The position numbers and the translations under genes were made by a program. A DNA stretch of 64,000 bases, from NCBI RefSeq assembly GCF_900096955.1, contig NZ_FMYL01000007.1, forward strand, positions 62,001 through 126,000, written 5' to 3'. Under the pieces are notes generated by a model that was not told the origin of the DNA, ran no database searches, and saw nothing but the letters and a program-made list of their open reading frames with translations. Every line of letters begins with the position of its first letter. The stretch's first letter is position 1. The DNA is from Acinetobacter boissieri (GTDB lineage Bacteria > Pseudomonadota > Gammaproteobacteria > Pseudomonadales > Moraxellaceae). Below are positions 10,026 to 21,900 of this stretch, one piece after another.

Positions 10026-10064
10026 AAAAAAGCCGCCTTGAGTAGATACTCAAGGCGGCTTTTT
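10026..10064. terminator. Strong bidirectional terminator between the ptsP unit and katG
   Basis: A near-perfect hairpin with an 18-bp stem (AAAAAGCCGCCTTGAGTA against its complement) and a three-base loop. A runs on one side and T runs on the other make it work on both strands, ending the convergent ptsP unit and katG. Confidence 0.92.
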
Positions 10065-10076
10065 AAGTTTTAGCGC

Positions 10077-12272
<2,196 letters not shown>

Positions 12273-12752
12273 TTAAAGAACTCCAATGTATTATTTAAAA
12301 TCTTGATCGGTTATGACTATAAATTAGAAGCTTTTCATTCAAAATGGAATCCGTTTTTATGAATGAAAGTAATAGAGAAACCCAATTGATGTCAAAACGC
12401 TTTTTTAATAAGAATGTCATATTCATCTGAACAACGTAAAAGAATCAATCGTTACCCCTATTGAATGAATAATAAAACCTGAAACACTCAAGGCTTGTAT
12501 TCAAAACCCTCACATTCGAAGTACGGATCGTTTTGCTATTTCATCGTGAAATAAAGAACAAATAGTGACGATTAAATTTTTAAATACACACTGTTACAAA
12601 ACCAGCACAACTTAACATACCAAAAAATACCACTATTAGACTAAAATTTAGCCGTTAAATAATTATTAACATAATCAAAAACGCAACTATTAAGCCATTA
12701 AAAAAGCAATTTTAGCAATAACGATAGCAAGCCCGTAATTTAGGAGTAAGCC
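12273..12752. promoter_or_regulatory. Divergent katG / catalase control region
   Basis: This 480-bp gap must hold both promoters. Visible structure: a 17-bp perfect dyad TATTTCA-TCG-TGAAATA at 12537-12553. There are also three copies of the heptamer TGAATGA, one inverted: TTTCATTCA at 12333-12341 facing TGAATGAAA at 12360-12368, and another near 12464. The first two could form a hairpin in the katG leader or be an operator pair. These do not match the OxyR consensus as I know it, so the regulator is unassigned. TTAGGAGTAAGCC just before 12753 is the catalase ribosome-binding site. Confidence 0.5.
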
Positions 12753-14267
12753 ATGAGTAAGTGCCCGTATCATACAACTACTGCAGGATCACCCATCGCA
12801 GACAATCAAAACAGTGTCACCGTTGGACAACGTGGTCCTCTTTTAATGCAAGACTGGCAACTGATCGAAAAGCTAGCACACCAAAACCGTGAAAGAATTC
12901 CAGAACGTACAGTACATGCCAAAGGTTGGGGTGCATTTGGTACATTTACACTCACAAAAGATCTATCTGAATATACACGTGCAGAAGTTTTTAACGGCGA
13001 AGGCAAGCAAACAAAAATGCTCGCGCGCTTTTCAACCGTTGCTGGTGAACATGGCGCTGCTGATGCTGAGCGTGACGTTCGTGGTTTTTCACTTAAATTT
13101 TATACTGAAGAGGGCAACTGGGATTTAGTCGGCAATAACACACCTGTATTCTTTTTACGTGACCCTCTCAAATTTCCAGACTTTATTCATACCCAAAAAA
13201 GACATCCACGTACCAACTTACGCTCACCTACCGCAATGTGGGACTACTGGTCACTGTCACCAGAAAGTTTACATCAAGTCACTATTTTAATGTCAGACCG
13301 TGGCTTACCCACTGACGTACGCCATATGAATGGTTATGGCTCTCACACATTTTCTTTTTGGAATAAAAAAGGTGAGCGTTTTTGGGTGAAATTTCACTTT
13401 AAAACACAACAAGGTCACCGCCATTGGACCAACCCTGAAGGGCAACAAAAAGTAGGCGAAAGCCGTGAAACAACGCAAGAAGATTTGTACTACAGCATTG
13501 AAAATGGTGACTTTCCAAAATGGTCAGTACAAGTACAAATTATGCCTGAACTCGATGCAGAAAAAACATCATACAATCCATTTGATCTCACTAAAGTATG
13601 GCCACATAGTGAATACCCACCGATTGAAATTGGTGTACTTGAACTCAATAAAAATCCTGAAAACTATTTTGCACAAATAGAACAAGCTGCATTTTCTCCA
13701 TCAAATGTTATTCCAGGCATTGGCTTTTCACCAGACCGAGTACTACAGGCGCGTATTTTCAGCTATGCAGATGCACACCGCTATCGCTTAGGCACACATT
13801 ACGAAAATATTCCAGTAAACCGTCCACAATGTCCTGTACACCACTACCACAAAGATGGTCCAATGAATGTGCAAGAGCACTTTCCAAACCCAGATGCGTA
13901 TTATGAACCAAACTCTTTTGGTGGCCCAATTGCCAATCCTGAATTAAAAGAGCCACCGCTTCGCTTAGACTCAAACATTGTAGATCGTTTCGACCATCGT
14001 CAAGACGAAGGAAACAACGACTACGTTCAAGTCACTGCATTATTTAATCTATTTGATGAAGGTGAGAAATCACGACTGTTTAGTAATATTGCAGATGCAA
14101 TGCAAGGCGTACCTAAAGAAATTATCGAAAAACAACTGGTACATTTTGGCCGAGTTCACCCAGACTATGAAGCCGGTGTACGTAAAGCACTACACGCAAG
14201 TGGTCACAGTTCGTACCAGCAACAAGATGGCCGCATTGAAGAGCAAAACAGTGGCCACTCTGAGTAA
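12753..14267 (+). CDS. Monofunctional haem catalase, small-subunit type
   Basis: Dismutates hydrogen peroxide to water and oxygen. The 504 residues are the length of small-subunit (clade 3-like) catalases. The catalytic His 55 lies in [13 protein letters not shown], the catalytic Asn near 128 in [11 protein letters not shown], and the proximal haem Tyr about 338 in [14 protein letters not shown]. The [14 protein letters not shown] signature ([19 protein letters not shown]) is present. There is no C-terminal flavodoxin-like domain, which separates it from large KatE/HPII enzymes. Its first residues, MSKCPYH, recall the KCPFH start of KatG next door. A symbol such as katA or katE would depend on which naming is followed, so I give none. 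Its job overlaps that of the divergent katG. Confidence 0.95.
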   Translation: MSKCPYHTTTAGSPIADNQNSVTVGQRGPLLMQDWQLIEKLAHQNRERIPERTVHAKGWGAFGTFTLTKDLSEYTRAEVFNGEGKQTKMLARFSTVAGEHGAADAERDVRGFSLKFYTEEGNWDLVGNNTPVFFLRDPLKFPDFIHTQKRHPRTNLRSPTAMWDYWSLSPESLHQVTILMSDRGLPTDVRHMNGYGSHTFSFWNKKGERFWVKFHFKTQQGHRHWTNPEGQQKVGESRETTQEDLYYSIENGDFPKWSVQVQIMPELDAEKTSYNPFDLTKVWPHSEYPPIEIGVLELNKNPENYFAQIEQAAFSPSNVIPGIGFSPDRVLQARIFSYADAHRYRLGTHYENIPVNRPQCPVHHYHKDGPMNVQEHFPNPDAYYEPNSFGGPIANPELKEPPLRLDSNIVDRFDHRQDEGNNDYVQVTALFNLFDEGEKSRLFSNIADAMQGVPKEIIEKQLVHFGRVHPDYEAGVRKALHASGHSSYQQQDGRIEEQNSGHSE

Positions 14268-14304
14268 AGCATAGTAAATCTTTATACAATATAAATCGTA
14301 GCTC

Positions 14305-14336
14305 ATCGCCAACATGCCTTATAAGCTGTTGGCGAT
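14305..14336 (+). terminator. Terminator after the catalase gene
   Basis: Perfect 10-bp stem ATCGCCAACA / TGTTGGCGAT with a 12-base loop, followed by TTCATTTTC. It lies 37 bp after the catalase stop and before the convergent hydrolase gene. Confidence 0.75.
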
Positions 14337-14386
14337 TTCATTTTCAAACCATAAAACCTTTCATTTAGTATATCTAATACACAAGC

Positions 14387-15427
14387 TTATACATCTAAAT
14401 ATTGCCCTTCTAATAAGCAATAAAATGGTTGAATCGTTTCATGCTCATCAACCAACGATCTTAACCAGTCTGCAGGTGCATCACGTGCCTCATCAGTCAG
14501 CTGAAATGTATGATGGTGTATGGCAATTGAACAACATGATTTTAAGTCAAGGTGTGCTTGTACTGCATCTTCAGGATTCATATGCAGATACTTCATGATT
14601 TTTCTTGGCTCATATGCACCTATAGGTAATAAGGCAACTTTAGGTGCACCAAACTGTTCATACAATGTTGTAAATTGCGGGCAATAGCCCGTGTCTGCAG
14701 CAAAGTAAAGGTAATCCTCCTGATAATGTATACAAAAACCACCCCAAAGTGCTTTATTTTGATCTCGAATCCCTCGCCCAGAACCATGTTGTGCAGGTGT
14801 ATAAGTTAAGCTAAACCCTAAAGCATCTATTGATTGCCCCCACTGCATTTCAATGACATGCCAACTGGAAGGCAGGTAATACGAATTACCCACCCCTGTA
14901 TAAATTGGCATAGCAAAACGCTCATGTAGCCATGCCAACGTCGCCAAATCCATATGATCGTAATGATTATGACTCAGTAACACCGCATCAATGCGTGGTA
15001 GATTTTCAAGTGCAATGCCTGCTAAGCAGGCACGGCGTGGACCAAGACCTTGTCTAGGCCCTGCAAAATCAGCCCAAATCGGGTCAGTGAGTAAATTGAA
15101 AGTTCCGATCTGTATCAGTATTGTGGCGTGATTAACATACCAAATACGCCATGTCTTTACATCAGGAGCCTGATCTACAATCTGTGTTTTTGAACGTTGC
15201 TGTGCTTGTTGTGAAAAATCATCATGCTGAGACCATGCTTTATCTTTACGAGAAAGCAACCATTTAAATAACTTACCTTTCGTTAAAGCTACTGTTTCAG
15301 GATATTGATTATAAAAACGCCCATTTTTAAAATAATCGAGTTGTGAATAATCCCATTGTGGCTTTTGTATACAATGTAGATAACTTTGCTGTGTCACAAG
15401 CTGATAATGCATCGGCTTTAGCGTCAT
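14387..15427 (-). CDS. Metallo-beta-lactamase-fold hydrolase, NAPE-PLD-like
   Basis: A 346-residue cytoplasmic hydrolase of the metallo-beta-lactamase fold. The metal-binding motif HNHYDHMD gives His 153, His 155, Asp 157 and His 158. Downstream ligands are seen as the histidine in TPAQHGSGRG, the aspartate in FAADTGYCPQF and the histidine in IAIHHHTFQL. The WVNHATILIQ-type strand and the GPRR segment place it with bacterial relatives of N-acyl-phosphatidylethanolamine phospholipase D. The substrate in bacteria is generally unknown; a phospholipid-type phosphodiester is a guess from the family. It is divergent from a LysR gene, which may regulate it. No signal peptide is present. Confidence 0.88.
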   Translation of the reverse strand: MTLKPMHYQLVTQQSYLHCIQKPQWDYSQLDYFKNGRFYNQYPETVALTKGKLFKWLLSRKDKAWSQHDDFSQQAQQRSKTQIVDQAPDVKTWRIWYVNHATILIQIGTFNLLTDPIWADFAGPRQGLGPRRACLAGIALENLPRIDAVLLSHNHYDHMDLATLAWLHERFAMPIYTGVGNSYYLPSSWHVIEMQWGQSIDALGFSLTYTPAQHGSGRGIRDQNKALWGGFCIHYQEDYLYFAADTGYCPQFTTLYEQFGAPKVALLPIGAYEPRKIMKYLHMNPEDAVQAHLDLKSCCSIAIHHHTFQLTDEARDAPADWLRSLVDEHETIQPFYCLLEGQYLDV

Positions 15428-15727
15428 ATGATTGGCTCTGCAATAATGTAGGTCTTTTAAAACAATTTACACTTTAAAGATATAACTTATTTTATTATTT
15501 AGCATGTTCGATCTTTACATACGCCACTAGTTACACTTTCAATACAACTCAAGAAAATTAACATAAAAATAAAATCCTATTAGACGATAGATAACACCAA
15601 TTTTAAAAATATTCATTACTATCGCAGATAAAAAAATGTATGCTATAACTAAAAGTATGACCACTTTAAATTAATTATTTTATACTTAAAAATCAATATA
15701 ATATTGACATATATTAGGTGTTTTGTT
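15428..15727. promoter_or_regulatory. Divergent control region, hydrolase / LysR gene
   Basis: About 300 bp of A+T-rich DNA. A TATAAT element at 15697-15702 could be the -10 box of the LysR gene, and AGGTG at 15716-15720 is its ribosome-binding site. The hydrolase promoter is not obvious. No convincing T-N11-A LysR operator was identified. Confidence 0.4.
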
Positions 15728-16657
15728 ATGGAATTGCGTCACCTCCGATACTTTATTGCTGTTGCTGAAGAATTGAACTTCAGTAAAGCAGCACTACGCC
15801 TTTATACTGCACAGCCATCATTGAGCCAACAAATTAAAGACCTCGAAGAAGAAATTGGTGTTCGTTTATTTAATCGTACAAAAAGAAAAGTAGAGCTTAC
15901 CGAAGAAGGGATCATTTTTTTAGAGCAAGCAAGACTCACCATCGCTCAAGCAGAACGATCAATTTATTTGGTCAGAAAAGCATATTTATCTAAACAACAA
16001 ATTCTTAGAATTGGATTTATTACTGCTGCTGAAATACGAATATTCCCACGAATTTTGCCTAATTTTCGTATTCAACACCCCAATTTTAAAATTGAACTCA
16101 ATATTCTAAACGATCATGAGCAACACCAAGCTTTGATTAAAGATGAACTAGATATTATTTTTACACGCCAAGTCGTAACGCACGATCAGGTGGAAAATCA
16201 TATTGTATTTAAAGATGATTTGGCTTTAATTTTACCCAAACAAGACCCGTTATCTACACTTGAACATATTCCACGATCTACACTGACTCGCTTGAATATT
16301 ATTACACCCACTTCAAGTAGTTTAGCGGTACTGAATCAGGCCGTTACACAATTCATTGAAAAACATCACATTACATTTAAATCACAAGTAAAAACCCAAA
16401 CTATTGTAGATACTTTAAATTTAATTAATGCTGGGCGAGGCTGTGCAATTTTGCCCAAATATGTAGACCCTTTTAGTAGCCTACCCAACCTCGCCTTTCG
16501 CACTTTAGATGTAGAATTACCGACACTAGACCTTGTTATGAGCTATAAAAAACAAAATACCTCAGCTGCACTCCAATGCTTCTTAGAGATGATTGACAGC
16601 TTATCTATTTCTTCAAATCAAGCAGAAATACCAAGTACATCTACTGTTAAAATTTGA
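15728..16657 (+). CDS. LysR-family transcriptional regulator, BenM/CatM-like
   Basis: About 309 residues. The N-terminal helix-turn-helix MELRHLRYFIAVAEELNFSK with TAQPSLSQQIKDLEEEIG is of the type found in CatM, BenM and related regulators of Acinetobacter; the effector-binding domain covers residues 90-300. The frame is open from 15704, but the ATG at 15728 has AGGTG at the correct distance and gives the family N-terminus. The divergent NAPE-PLD-like gene is the natural target candidate. The 3' end overlaps the 3' end of the convergent HAD gene by 40 bp, so its last 13 residues (around QAEIPSTSTVKI) are encoded opposite that gene. The effector is unknown. Confidence 0.9.
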   Translation: MELRHLRYFIAVAEELNFSKAALRLYTAQPSLSQQIKDLEEEIGVRLFNRTKRKVELTEEGIIFLEQARLTIAQAERSIYLVRKAYLSKQQILRIGFITAAEIRIFPRILPNFRIQHPNFKIELNILNDHEQHQALIKDELDIIFTRQVVTHDQVENHIVFKDDLALILPKQDPLSTLEHIPRSTLTRLNIITPTSSSLAVLNQAVTQFIEKHHITFKSQVKTQTIVDTLNLINAGRGCAILPKYVDPFSSLPNLAFRTLDVELPTLDLVMSYKKQNTSAALQCFLEMIDSLSISSNQAEIPSTSTVKI

Positions 16658-17286
16658 TCTAACTGTGAAATGGTATGTGCAATTGCAATCGGAGAGTATT
16701 GATTTAAAATTTCTTCTGAGTGTACACCATAGGTTACGCCCACACTTGGCATACCAATACGCTGTGCCATGTCTAGGTCATAACACGTATCGCCCACCAT
16801 CAAGGCATGCTCAGGCGCAACGCCGGTATAATCAAGAATTTCTTGTAACATTTGAGGGTTTGGCTTAGAGGCTGTTTCACTGGCAGCACGAGTCACAACA
16901 AATAAATCTGTACTATTCGTTTTAGCCAATACACGATCCAAACCTTTACGATTTTTCCCTGTTGCTACAGCCAATAAAATACCCTTAGTGTTCAAAGTGT
17001 CTAGCATATCAGCAACACCATCAAACCATTGGTCTTGTACAGAATTTTCAACATAATGGGTCGAATATGCTGTTAATAATTGCTCATGTAACTCAGGTGC
17101 TTGTGAAAACAAACGTTGCATCACTTCAGGTAAACCTAAACCAATCACATCTTTCGCATCTACTGCATTTAATGGCTGATTATACTTTTGAGCAGCATGC
17201 ATAAGGCTTGCAACAATTTGCCCGACCGAATTAAACAATGTGCCATCCCAATCAAAAATAACCAGTTTTACTGCATGATTTTGCAT
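16618..17286 (-). CDS. HAD-superfamily IA hydrolase, phosphoglycolate-phosphatase-like
   Basis: A 222-residue phosphatase. Motif I is IFDWDGTLFNS with the nucleophile aspartate, motif II the Thr in VATGKNRKGL, motif III the Lys in SKPNPQMLQEIL, and motif IV VGDTCYDLDMAQ. A helical cap lies between motifs I and II, as in the Gph/PGP group. In many gammaproteobacteria a gene of this type follows rluC, as here with a 34-bp gap, so the two are probably co-transcribed. Phosphoglycolate is only one possible substrate; pyrophosphate, sugar phosphates or nucleotides are also known for relatives. Confidence 0.9.
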   Translation of the reverse strand: MQNHAVKLVIFDWDGTLFNSVGQIVASLMHAAQKYNQPLNAVDAKDVIGLGLPEVMQRLFSQAPELHEQLLTAYSTHYVENSVQDQWFDGVADMLDTLNTKGILLAVATGKNRKGLDRVLAKTNSTDLFVVTRAASETASKPNPQMLQEILDYTGVAPEHALMVGDTCYDLDMAQRIGMPSVGVTYGVHSEEILNQYSPIAIAHTISQLDQILTVDVLGISA

Positions 17287-17320
17287 AATTATCCCAAATA
17301 CCCCAATCTATGAAACGCCA

Positions 17321-18247
17321 TCATACAGTTAAATTGTTTAAGATTTTTTGCATATCTTCTGGTAATGGTGCCTCAATTGTTACATAACCGGGTATATCTA
17401 AGCGCAAGGCATGCAAACATAAGCGATGAGGCTCAACCCCGTGATATTGTATTTGATGTCCATACTTATCATCACCCAACAATGGGTGCCCAATACTTAA
17501 ACCATGTACACGAATTTGATGCGTACGGCCAGATAAGGGGGAGGCATACACCAATGTTGCCCCTTTAAATCTTTTTTCTACCTGCCACACTGTTTGACTC
17601 ACTTTACCCTCTTTAGACACTCTCACACGGCGCTCGCCATTGGACAGCTCATAGCGCAATAAAGGTGCATCAATCAATTGCCGATCTAAGCTCACCTGCC
17701 CTTTTACAATCGCTGCATACGTTTTTTGTATTTTGTGTTCTCTTAAATATTCTTGTAGCAATTTTAAAGTACTACGCTTTTTACTAATCATTACCAAGCC
17801 TGAAGTATCGCGGTCAATCCGATGGACCAATTCCAAATACTTCTTACCTGTAGCAACCCGTAAAGCTTCTATCAAACCATACGCCATACCACTACCACCA
17901 TGCACCGCAATACCCGATGGTTTATTTACGACCAGCAAACCTTCATCTTCATATACAACACGTTGTAATAGTCCTTGTATAACACTATCGCTAATCGCAA
18001 TATCTGCTTCTTGTTTTTGCTCATAACGAATCGGAGCGACTCGAACTTGATCACCAATCTTTAAACGTGTTTCTGCTTTCACTCGCTTCTTATTCACTCT
18101 CACCTGACTTTCGCGAATTAAACGATAAATTCGGCTTTTTGGTACACCTTTTAGTCGAGAAAATAAAAAATTATCTATTCTTTGATCAAGCTGATTTTCA
18201 TCAACATCAAACCATGTCACGTTCTGCCACTGTTGACTCTCATCCAT
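17321..18247 (-). CDS. rluC: 23S rRNA pseudouridine synthase C
   Basis: RluC isomerises three uridines of 23S rRNA (955, 2504 and 2580 in E. coli numbering) to pseudouridine. The 308 residues have an N-terminal S4 RNA-binding domain (about 18-75, with QRIDNFLFSRLKGVPKSRIY) and the RluA-type catalytic domain with the catalytic aspartate in VHRIDRDTSGLV near residue 146. SGRTHQIRVH is also present. Position divergent from rne is the standard arrangement in gammaproteobacteria and supports RluC over RluD or RluA. It is followed closely by the HAD phosphatase gene. Confidence 0.94.
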   Translation of the reverse strand: MDESQQWQNVTWFDVDENQLDQRIDNFLFSRLKGVPKSRIYRLIRESQVRVNKKRVKAETRLKIGDQVRVAPIRYEQKQEADIAISDSVIQGLLQRVVYEDEGLLVVNKPSGIAVHGGSGMAYGLIEALRVATGKKYLELVHRIDRDTSGLVMISKKRSTLKLLQEYLREHKIQKTYAAIVKGQVSLDRQLIDAPLLRYELSNGERRVRVSKEGKVSQTVWQVEKRFKGATLVYASPLSGRTHQIRVHGLSIGHPLLGDDKYGHQIQYHGVEPHRLCLHALRLDIPGYVTIEAPLPEDMQKILNNLTV

Positions 18248-18471
18248 ACCTGTTCCCTAAACTGTATTTTCCACAAAATGAATAAAATATAACCAATTAA
18301 CTACTTTTTTTCAGCAAAAATCACCTCGTTACCCATAGGCAGATGCGCAAAGGTTTGCTATAGTCAGCGCTCGGATACCACCGTAAATGAGATTCTGTAC
18401 AAATATTTAATAAAATATTGTGCATTGAACAGACATTCTCATCATCAACTCGGAATGGTCCTAAAAGAATA

Positions 18472-18553
18472 TGCCGATGCCAAGGGCGTTATTATATCGG
18501 CAAAATTGCAAACTGTTGCGTAAAATAATGCGTTTGTCTACAAAACAGTTTGC
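18472..18553. repeat. Two nested inverted repeats between rluC and rne
   Basis: TGCCGAT (18472-18478) faces ATCGGCA (18496-18502), and GCAAACTGTT (18508-18517) faces AACAGTTTGC (18544-18553). Both pairs are perfect. They lie upstream of the rne leader and about 225 bp ahead of rluC. No T run follows on either strand, so they are not ordinary terminators; they could be operators or a folded leader of rluC. Confidence 0.5.
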
Positions 18554-18599
18554 CCCAAAATATATGTTGCCAATTTATATTGGTTTATTAATGTAAACT

Positions 18600-18937
18600 G
18601 AAACACATCGAATAAGTCATTCCCTGACACTTTAATCAGGCTTAAGCATTTGATGTATTGAAAGATGCCATAAGTGAACCTCAGCCACGATGAGTTTTCC
18701 GTGCGAGAGTCACTTTACACACAAGCAGAACAAGCAATAAAGTTCTCTTTGCATTACATCAATACAGCCCGAGATGATTTTAGGTGAATTTAGTCAAACA
18801 GAAACATGATATGTTTATATGTAAATAAACTGCAAAACGTGACTTGATTTACAACCAAGATATGACTCGTGAAACGCTTTTATTTACATACAGTAGACTG
18901 ACTTATCGTTGTTGTTCAACGATTAGGTATAACCCAC
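18600..18937 (+). promoter_or_regulatory. Structured 5' leader of rne (rne5-like candidate)
   Basis: The ~340 bp before rne hold no reading frame but several stems: CCTGA/TCAGG (18623-18640), an outer stem TGTATTGA/TCAATACA (18654-18661 with 18759-18766), and inside it AAGTGA/TCACTT (18672-18677 with 18710-18715, enclosing CTCA/TGAG) and AGAAC/GTTCT (18727-18746). The layout of a long leader with a multibranched core resembles the rne 5' UTR of enterobacteria, through which RNase E lowers its own mRNA level. Whether it is homologous or only analogous I cannot tell. The exact transcript start is not identified. Confidence 0.5.
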
Positions 18938-21900
18938 ATGAAACGTATGCTGATTAATGCAACACATGCAGAAGAAGTCCGTGTTGCACTTGTCACTGGC
19001 CAACGTCTATATGACTTTGACCTTGAAAATAGAACAAGAGAACAAAAAAAGTCTAATATTTATAAAGGCCATATCACTCGCGTTGAGCCGTCTTTAGAAG
19101 CGGTTTTTGTTGAGTATGGCGCACAACGCCAAGGCTTTTTATCAATGCGTGAAATTTCACGTAATTACTTTAGTGCAGACTCTCGTGAAACATCAAATAT
19201 TCGCGAACTATTAACTGAAGGTACAGAGCTTTTAGTTCAAGTCGAAAAAGAAGAACGTGGTAACAAAGGCGCTGCGCTCTCTACTTATATTTCTTTGGCA
19301 GGTCGTTACCTTGTACTCATGCCGAACAACCCTAAAGGTGGTGGCATTAGTCGCCAGATTTCTGGGGCTGTACGTGAAGAACTTAAAGAAAAACTTGCAT
19401 CACTACAAACACCTCGTGGTATGAGCGTGATTGTACGTACTGCTGGTATTGGTCGCAGTCAAGAAGAACTGCAACAAGATTTACAACACTTGCTCGACCT
19501 TTGGGTACAAATTCAAAGTACAGCAAACTCTGGCCCATCACCAATGCTTGTTCACCAAGAAGCTGGGGTCGTTACTCGTGCAATCCGTGACTATTTACGT
19601 GATGATGTCACAGAAATTTTAATTGATAATGAGCAAGCCTTTAACGAAGCCTATAACTTTGTCAAAGTAGTGATGCCATCTCAGCTTGATAAGCTAAAAA
19701 CTTATACTCACCACGAGCCACTATTTGCGCACTTTGGTGTAGAAAGTCAAATTCAAACAGCTTACGAACGTGAAGTTAAATTGCCATCAGGCGGTTCAAT
19801 TGTAATTGACCAAACCGAAGCCTTGGTTGCGATTGACATTAACTCAGCAAAATCGACGCGTGGTCAAGATGTTGAAGAAACTGCACTGAACACCAACTTA
19901 GAAGCTGCTGAAGAAATTGCACGCCAACTTCGTTTACGTGATATTGGTGGCTTAGTCGTTATTGACTTCATTGACATGAGCAAAGACCGTAATCAACGCA
20001 TGGTTGAAGCCAAACTCAGAGAGTCCACTCAAAGTGACCGTGCTCGTATACAGTTTGGCCAATTGTCACGTTTTGGCCTTATGGAAATGAGTCGCCAGCG
20101 TTTACGCCCATCTTTAGAAGAGTCTACAGGCTACGTCTGCCCTCGCTGCCACGGTACAGGCATGGTGCGTGATGTTCGCTCATTGTCATTGTCTATTATG
20201 CGTAAGGTTGAGGAAATTGCCTTACAAGAGCGTCAAGGCGAAGTACAAATAGAAGTACCTGTTGAAATTGCAGCGTTCTTACTCAATGAAAAACGCCATA
20301 CGTTAGTCTACTTAGAGCAAAGCTCAAATGTACGTATTACTGTATTGCCACACCCTCATTTAGAAACGCCACACTATCAAATCCAGTACAACCCTGAAGG
20401 ATTTGCGCCAACCAGTTACGAGCGTACTGAAGCAACTCGCTCAAGTGAAGCTGAACTAGGCTACCAATCTGCTGAATGGCACTTGGATGAAGGTGAAAAA
20501 GCAGTTGTTACGCCTTTAGCCAAAGAAAAAACATTAAAAGCGGCAACACCGTCAACACAACAACAGACTATAAAAGCTGAGCAAACAACCACTCAAGCAG
20601 TGACAACAGCTCACAGTCCGTGTGCATGGTTAGAGAACTTGTTTACTCAAAAACAAGCACAAACTGTAGATCAAACCCGTACAGCAAATCATGCCGCAAC
20701 AGCCATTGAAGCCATGGTAAACCGTGGTGCTGTCAGCAAGGGACAATTTGGTTCAATTGAACCAACCACCACCCCACAGAGTGTGACTGAACCTTCAAAC
20801 AATGCATACCTTGCACCACAAACCCCGACCTCTACGACCGCAAAAGTAGAAAAAAATGAAGCTGAAAGAGAAGATCGTCAGCCTCGTAATAACAATAAAA
20901 AATCTCGTAACAATGGCAACAACAAGTATAAAGAACAGCGCGAGCAACCGACTGAACAAGTCGTTCCACGTCATGTTCACGAAGAAACAACTCAACTTTC
21001 TCGTCAAGAAATGCGAGATTTAAAGCGTCAACAAAAACGCCAGCAACAAGACCATGCTCAAAGCAACCAACAGCACAACGCAGTAAGTGAGCCAAATGAG
21101 AGTTCAACACACTCAACACAGCCTATGCCTCGCCGTGACCGCAACCAACAACGCCCTCAACGACCAAATCGTCAACGAGATCCTAGTGTATTGGAACAAC
21201 AGCAGCCTGTAATTGCCACGGAAGTGACTCAAACGGTCAACTTAAATGAGAAACCAACGGTTCATGTTGTTGATGTTCCTCGTCACGAAGATATGCCAAC
21301 AGCATTAGTCGTTAATTTAGACAAATCAAGCAAAGATATTGTTGCGATTACTAAAGACCAACCGCCTCAAACTGTTCGTACTGAAGTAGCAAGCACGCCA
21401 GCAAAAGAAGTTCATGTTGCACCTGAAAAGAAAGCAACACCTGTGGAAGCTGTTGTAAATACTCAGCCAGAAAAAGCAGAGGCAACGCAGCAAGCCAGTG
21501 AGCAAAAGCCGAAACGTGCGAATAATGACCCGCGTTCAAGCCGCCGTCAAAAACAAGTACAAACTCAACGTTCAGCAGCGACACCGCAAATTTCAGCAAC
21601 GCAAAACCCTGCGCTAAAACAGCACAGTGTTGCGAGTTTGATTCGTACTGTTTACGGTGAAGATTGCACAGTGTTAATTGAGCAGTTTGGCCTGATTCCA
21701 ACCTTTAATCGTGCACTGAATAAATTTACTGAAAGCTATATTGCTTTACAAAATCAGCCTATCGTTGCTACAGAGAAAAAATCTGTAACACGAGATGTTA
21801 CGGTGCAAAAAAAGAGTAATGCAACGGATATCAATGCTGAAGCACTGTCACTCACACCACCTCAAACTAAACAATTGCGTGTTGCAAATGACCCACGTGA

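Noticed and set aside
12753..14267. Naming the catalase KatE (HPII)
   Set aside because: At 504 residues it lacks the C-terminal flavodoxin-like domain of large-subunit HPII-type catalases.
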